Translations under genes and position numbers: made by a program
Shown: piece after piece, positions 63,550 through 64,000 of the stretch
Numbering within the stretch: the stretch's first letter is position 1
How the letters are laid out: every line of letters begins with the position of its first letter
NCBI GenBank assembly: GCA_024760905.1
Contig: CM045731.1
Span: 51,780,001-51,844,000, forward strand
Direction of reading: 5' to 3'
Origin: Plotosus lineatus
Taxonomy: Eukaryota > Chordata > Actinopteri > Siluriformes > Plotosidae
Length of the DNA stretch: 64,000 nt
Notes under the pieces: model-generated
Database searches by the model: none
Seen by the model: only the letters and a program-made list of their open reading frames with translations
What the model was told of the DNA's origin: nothing

Positions 63550-63594
63550 ATACTGCTGCAATTCCTACTACCACTTACCAGGGTTGCTCTCCAT
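42322..63594 (-). CDS. nr1d4: Rev-erb family nuclear receptor, nr1d4 type (8 coding exons)
   Basis: Heme-regulated orphan nuclear receptor and transcriptional repressor of the circadian loop. Coding exons in transcript order: 63594-63579, 51169-50870, 50450-50362, 50263-50119, 46446-45869, 43784-43599, 43430-43220, 42518-42322. All junctions are GT-AG and in phase; total 1722 nt, 573 residues. Ser/Pro-rich N-terminus begins [15 protein letters not shown]. Two C4 zinc fingers span about 114-180, with CEGCKG as P-box and the A-box extension [15 protein letters not shown]. The variable hinge is 190-376. The LBD starts near 395 ([20 protein letters not shown]). Cys378 (ACPLN) and His562 (TMHSDK) correspond to the heme ligands of NR1D1/NR1D2. 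The protein stops at NFHIDP, without helix 12/AF-2, as in all Rev-erbs. The N-terminus differs from NR1D1 (MTTLDSN) and NR1D2 (MEVNAGG), and the mfsd5 neighbour points to the RARG-linked nr1d4 locus. The a/b duplicate cannot be decided here. Confidence 0.92.
42757..43005 (+). mobile_element. SINE S2 fragment in nr1d4 intron 7
   Basis: Head gggtgacatagtggcatagt, body tttgcatgttctcattgcat, breaking off near cagtctcatg. Confidence 0.7.
43220..43430 (-). CDS. nr1d4: nr1d4 coding exon 7 (LBD middle)
   Basis: Acceptor ttacgttaaag, donor GTAAAC; 211 nt. It encodes [20 protein letters not shown], then [16 protein letters not shown] and AVVLVSA. It is colinear with NR1D1 VLMVRFASLFNVKDQTVMFL. Confidence 0.94.
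43599..43784 (-). CDS. nr1d4: nr1d4 coding exon 6 (LBD start, heme Cys)
   Basis: Acceptor tgtctctccag, donor GTACAA; 186 nt. It encodes [13 protein letters not shown] followed by LBD helices around [20 protein letters not shown] and [13 protein letters not shown]. The Cys of ACPLN (residue 378) aligns with the axial heme Cys of NR1D1/NR1D2. Confidence 0.93.
44034..44430 (+). mobile_element. tRNA-headed SINE (S4) carrying AT microsatellites
   Basis: Head ttgtggcttagtggataagg, B-box-like gtttcaagccccacc, 3' end gttgctctggataagcataa and ctgctaaattctataaatgt. The middle is overgrown by (TA)n. Confidence 0.7.
44152..44302. repeat. (TA)n / (TG)n microsatellite cluster
   Basis: TA run 44152-44208, TG run to 44224, mixed sequence, then TA again 44279-44302. 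It lies inside the S4 SINE. Confidence 0.95.
44601..44940 (+). mobile_element. SINE S1, L2-type tail
   Basis: Complete copy from GGGCAGTGGTGGCCTAGTGG to taggattaagcgtttacaga, at the left edge of the TAC-rich tract in nr1d4 intron 5. Confidence 0.83.
45112..45451 (+). mobile_element. SINE S1 with RTE tail, perfect 16 bp TSD
   Basis: Duplicated ATATTATACTGTACTA at 45096-45111 and 45452-45467. Head GGGCAGAGGTGGTCGAGTGG; B-box GGTTCGAGTCC; middle ggaagggcatccgacgt similar to the RTE 5' end; tail tgtggcgacccctg similar to the RTE 3' end. This is the cleanest complete copy in the window. Confidence 0.9.
45505..45635 (-). mobile_element. SINE tail fragment within the TAC-rich tract
   Basis: catttgttcattttctggac to ctggacagctcgccaggcca; only the L2-type 3' part is left. 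Confidence 0.7.
45869..46446 (-). CDS. nr1d4: nr1d4 coding exon 5 (C-terminal extension and hinge)
   Basis: Acceptor gtctctcatag, donor GTGAGC; 578 nt. It starts [20 protein letters not shown], the A-box extension that lets Rev-erbs bind the AT-rich 5' flank of a half-site. A poorly conserved Ser/Thr/Pro-rich hinge of about 170 residues follows, ending in GSKVL. The intron position immediately before ACPLN matches NR1D1 (SKNVLLACPMN). Confidence 0.92.
47049..47406. mobile_element. hAT-type MITE, 358 bp, in nr1d4 intron 4-5
   Basis: Termini CAGGGGTCACCAACCTTTTT and GTTGGTGACCCCTG; 8 bp duplications GTCTCGGG (47041-47048) and GTCTAGGG (47407-47414). No transposase. Confidence 0.88.
47651..47991 (-). 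mobile_element. SINE S1 with RTE tail
   Basis: 341 bp, duplications at 47632-47650 and 47992-48010 (two mismatches in 19). Same structure as the 45.1 kb copy, opposite orientation. Confidence 0.87.
48505..48775 (+). mobile_element. SINE S3
   Basis: Head aaggccagttgtgtagtggt, B-box-like gggttctaatccc, body aatgggtagcagtaaaaatg and catcccatccaggagg. In nr1d4 intron 4. Confidence 0.7.
49866..49908. repeat. (GGA)n microsatellite
   Basis: About 14 GGA units, 210 bases from the nr1d4 zinc finger 2 donor. Confidence 0.96.
50119..50263 (-). CDS. nr1d4: nr1d4 coding exon 4 (second zinc finger)
   Basis: Acceptor actcctaacag, donor GTGAGT; 145 nt. It encodes [20 protein letters not shown] through [11 protein letters not shown], completing the DNA-binding domain. 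QHC in the second finger is QQC in the mammalian paralogues; all zinc ligands are intact. Confidence 0.95.
50362..50450 (-). CDS. nr1d4: nr1d4 coding exon 3 (first zinc finger)
   Basis: Acceptor cgttctctcag, donor GTAAAA; 89 nt. It encodes [20 protein letters not shown] through CEGCK, with the four Cys of zinc finger 1 (114, 117, 131, 134) and the P-box start. The intron behind it is only 98 bases. Confidence 0.95.
50517..50805 (-). mobile_element. SINE S2 in the 419 bp nr1d4 intron 2
   Basis: Fills most of the short intron between the A/B-domain exon and the zinc finger 1 exon. Tail complement gaacagtttaatcctactaa, head complement ccaaccactacaccaccatg. Confidence 0.75.
50870..51169 (-). CDS. 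nr1d4: nr1d4 coding exon 2 (N-terminal A/B domain)
   Basis: Acceptor cttgttttcag, donor GTAAGT; 300 nt, phase 1 in and out. It encodes [20 protein letters not shown] and a Ser/Pro/Gln-rich stretch with [11 protein letters not shown], ending in GFTGTFT just before the zinc fingers. Its Ser-Pro-rich character is like the region phosphorylated by GSK3 in NR1D1, but no specific site is claimed. Confidence 0.9.
51170..53050. other. Unannotated part of nr1d4 intron 1
   Basis: About 1.9 kb without repeats or reading frames that I recognise, apart from the AGGTCA half-sites near 51.67 and 51.79 kb. Confidence 0.5.
51668..51685 (+). promoter_or_regulatory. Direct repeat of AGGTCA half-sites (DR6)
   Basis: AGGTCA at 51668-51673 and 51680-51685, with a third half-site at 51791-51796, in the 3' part of nr1d4 intron 1. 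DR6 is not a standard Rev-erb geometry; chance occurrence is quite possible. Confidence 0.2.
53055..53410. mobile_element. Degenerate DNA-transposon-like repeat fragment
   Basis: Text such as cttggcaaggcaatgtcttc and ccttaaacttttgtccatat resembles common fish DNA-transposon repeats I have seen elsewhere. No termini or transposase visible. Confidence 0.4.
53733..54025 (+). mobile_element. SINE S2
   Basis: ggcggcacggcggtgtaata with B-box gggttcgattccc, body tgttctcgtgctggtgtggg, tail aattaggataaagcaattca plus GAATGAATGAAT. Confidence 0.78.
54184..54440 (+). mobile_element. SINE S1, RTE tail, 5' truncated
   Basis: Starts at cagtgcggctaactgggtta and ends at gactcccgagaaaagggaaa. The head is absent. 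It is in nr1d4 intron 1. Confidence 0.8.
55032..55042 (-). promoter_or_regulatory. Consensus ROR/Rev-erb response element
   Basis: Minus strand AAATTAGGTCA matches WAWNTRGGTCA at every position. No second half-site at DR2 spacing is present, so it would be a monomer site. Rev-erb genes are known to be ROR activated and autorepressed through such sites. Confidence 0.35.
55095..55500 (-). promoter_or_regulatory. CpG-rich island in nr1d4 intron 1
   Basis: About 400 bases rich in CG dinucleotides in an otherwise AT-rich intron, with a CACGTG at 55210-55215 and no repeat similarity noticed. A consensus ROR/Rev-erb response element lies 50 bases away. It may be an alternative promoter/first exon or an enhancer. 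Confidence 0.35.
55690..56490 (-). mobile_element. S2 SINE fragment followed by second-family LINE 3' part
   Basis: 55690-55895 is a plus-strand S2 fragment (tcctcgatgctgcatggtta...). From about 55897 to 56490 the minus strand encodes the C-terminal part of the second LINE family ([46 protein letters not shown]). It is broken and lacks the ATG tail. Confidence 0.78.
56745..57115 (-). mobile_element. SINE S2, nearly complete
   Basis: Tail complement at left (ttcattcactctttttttaa), body tgtttttggaatgtgggagg, head complement tgctgaccgctacaccactg. Confidence 0.75.
57243..57272. repeat. (TGT)n microsatellite
   Basis: About nine units. Confidence 0.95.
57862..58205 (+). mobile_element. SINE S2 with a long internal (TG)n
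   Basis: Head ttcatggtggcttagtggtt, then body with (TG)n at about 58054-58112 placed where S2 normally reads tgtgtgttggccc, and tail caaatgaatgaatgg. Confidence 0.75.
58994..59302 (-). mobile_element. SINE S1, L2-type tail, inside an S2 SINE
   Basis: Duplication TAATAATAAACA at 58982-58993 and 59303-59314. The flanks (58850-58980 and 59325-59500) look like the two halves of a plus-strand S2 SINE. Confidence 0.8.
59940..60125 (-). promoter_or_regulatory. GC-rich island with two E-boxes in nr1d4 intron 1
   Basis: A short CpG- and GC-rich block holds GC-box-like GGGGGCGGGA and GTGGGCGGAG. It has two perfect CACGTG E-boxes, at 60058-60063 and 60108-60113, 50 bases apart. CACGTG is the CLOCK:BMAL1 site and Rev-erb genes are classic E-box targets. 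It could be an enhancer or an internal promoter; position and motifs are seen, function is inferred. A third CACGTG is at 63024-63029. Confidence 0.4.
60630..60880 (+). mobile_element. L2-type SINE tails, two partial copies
   Basis: Two consecutive tails: 60630-60695 and 60738-60880, the latter ending taattaggattaagcagttc and (GAAT)n. Confidence 0.65.
61272..61605 (+). mobile_element. SINE S2
   Basis: ggggcggcatggtaacacag with B-box-like gatcgattcctgg, tail gtgaaagcctccccgcatcc and gaatggataaataaatgg. Confidence 0.75.
62553..62614. repeat. (GT)n microsatellite
   Basis: About 31 uninterrupted GT units. Confidence 0.97.
63213..63262. repeat. (CA)n(TA)n(CA)n compound microsatellite
   Basis: CA, then TA, then CA runs in nr1d4 intron 1. 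Confidence 0.93.
63487..63549. repeat. (CAT)n microsatellite beside nr1d4 coding exon 1
   Basis: 21 CAT units (ATG on the gene strand) starting about 24 bases from the exon 1 donor. Confidence 0.97.
63579..63594 (-). CDS. nr1d4: nr1d4 coding exon 1 (16 nt, start codon)
   Basis: ATG at 63594-63592 encodes MESNP plus one base, followed by the donor GTAAGT. A tiny first coding segment ahead of GGVI is the shared architecture of NR1D2 (MEVNAGGVI), which supports the start. A (CAT)n microsatellite begins about 24 bases inside the intron. Confidence 0.85.
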
Positions 63595-63715
63595 CCTTGA
63601 TGTCTTTTTGTCGACTGATGTCGTCCGGTTCGGATCCTCAGTGAAGAATTAAGGGAACGTGGTGTCCAATGCGTGCGCGTGTAAGCCGTAGGAAAGCGCA
63701 CGCATGCCGATGCAC
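63595..63715 (-). other. Probable nr1d4 5' UTR segment with upstream acceptor and short uORF
   Basis: Reading the minus strand, a pyrimidine-rich tract ends in ttttccttcag just before 63715. This looks like a 3' splice site, so the start codon may sit in the second exon behind a non-coding first exon. An upstream ATG (63705-63703) opens a 15-codon frame ending before the main ATG. Prediction only. Confidence 0.35.
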
Positions 63716-64000
63716 CTGAAGGAAAATAAATCGGATTGTATACAAAGCAGGAGATGATTGTGCAGAATAAAGCGCGCGCTCGGTTCAGGTGCGCAGAGCT
63801 TTCTGCAGTGCCTTCTTTAGCCGGCGTATCAGGTCTGGCACGAGAGCCGTGTTGTGTCGGGAAGAATTCAGGAGAAATCTCGCCACTACACTGTACAGGG
63901 ATTGACTGTCAAAACTTGAGCACCCCACCCTACCGATAACACCGCACACACCCCTCACACCTACATCCGGCCCGCTCAGGTACCTTGGATAGTGCCAATA

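Noticed and set aside
42322..63594. Assignment as nr1d1 or nr1d2
   Set aside because: The N-terminus ([15 protein letters not shown] with [11 protein letters not shown]) and the mfsd5 linkage do not fit the THRA-linked nr1d1 or THRB-linked nr1d2; still to be confirmed by a tree.

Overview
This 64 kb window is teleost fish nuclear DNA. The evidence is spliced genes with consensus splice sites, three vertebrate orthologues recognisable by protein sequence, and a dense mixture of fish-type transposable elements (RTE-type LINEs, tRNA-headed SINEs with RTE-like or L2-like tails, Tc1/mariner, Tigger/pogo and hAT elements). Several SINE types, such as those at 20.47-20.88 kb and 44.03-44.43 kb, resemble families I associate with otophysan fish such as catfish. 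That lineage guess is weak. Nothing bacterial, viral or CRISPR-like is present.

Three host genes are visible. (1) gdap1l1 (+), five coding exons from 4256 to 23260 encoding the last 306 residues; the first coding exon lies left of the window. Its fifth visible intron starts with GC instead of GT. (2) mfsd5 (-), an intact single-exon 479-residue major-facilitator protein at 29557-30996, with poly(A) signals just downstream and a CpG/ETS-motif promoter candidate near 31.6 kb. (3) A Rev-erb nuclear receptor (-), best assigned to the nr1d4 (Rev-erb gamma-like) subfamily that mammals lack. Its eight coding exons run from 63594 to 42322 and give a predicted 573-residue protein in phase throughout. 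The DNA-binding domain is complete, the heme-ligand Cys and His are retained and, as in other Rev-erbs, the protein ends without an AF-2 helix 12. Linkage to mfsd5 fits the vertebrate RARG/MFSD5 neighbourhood.

Layout: 0-4.2 kb, SINE and MITE debris; 4.3-23.3 kb, gdap1l1 with introns stuffed with repeats (an RTE LINE carrying another LINE at 7.8-10.95 kb, two near full-length RTE copies at 12.8-15.85 and 16.6-19.77 kb, a hAT remnant at 22.0-22.7 kb); 23.3-29.5 kb, convergent intergenic region with a broken Tc1 copy and a Tigger-type MITE; 29.5-31.7 kb, mfsd5; 31.7-40.4 kb, a nest of SINEs, a Tigger element split by a SINE and an RTE fragment, a foldback repeat and microsatellites; 40.4-63.6 kb, nr1d4, whose 12.4 kb first intron contains two GC-rich islands with CACGTG E-boxes and a consensus ROR/Rev-erb element; 63.6-64 kb, its 5' flank.

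I did not find an undescribed biological system. The most informative material is the repeat biology: a SINE that combines a tRNA-like head with pieces matching both ends of the resident RTE LINE and that also occurs with an L2-type tail, several insertion nests datable by target-site duplications, and candidate clock-type regulatory sites in the Rev-erb gene.
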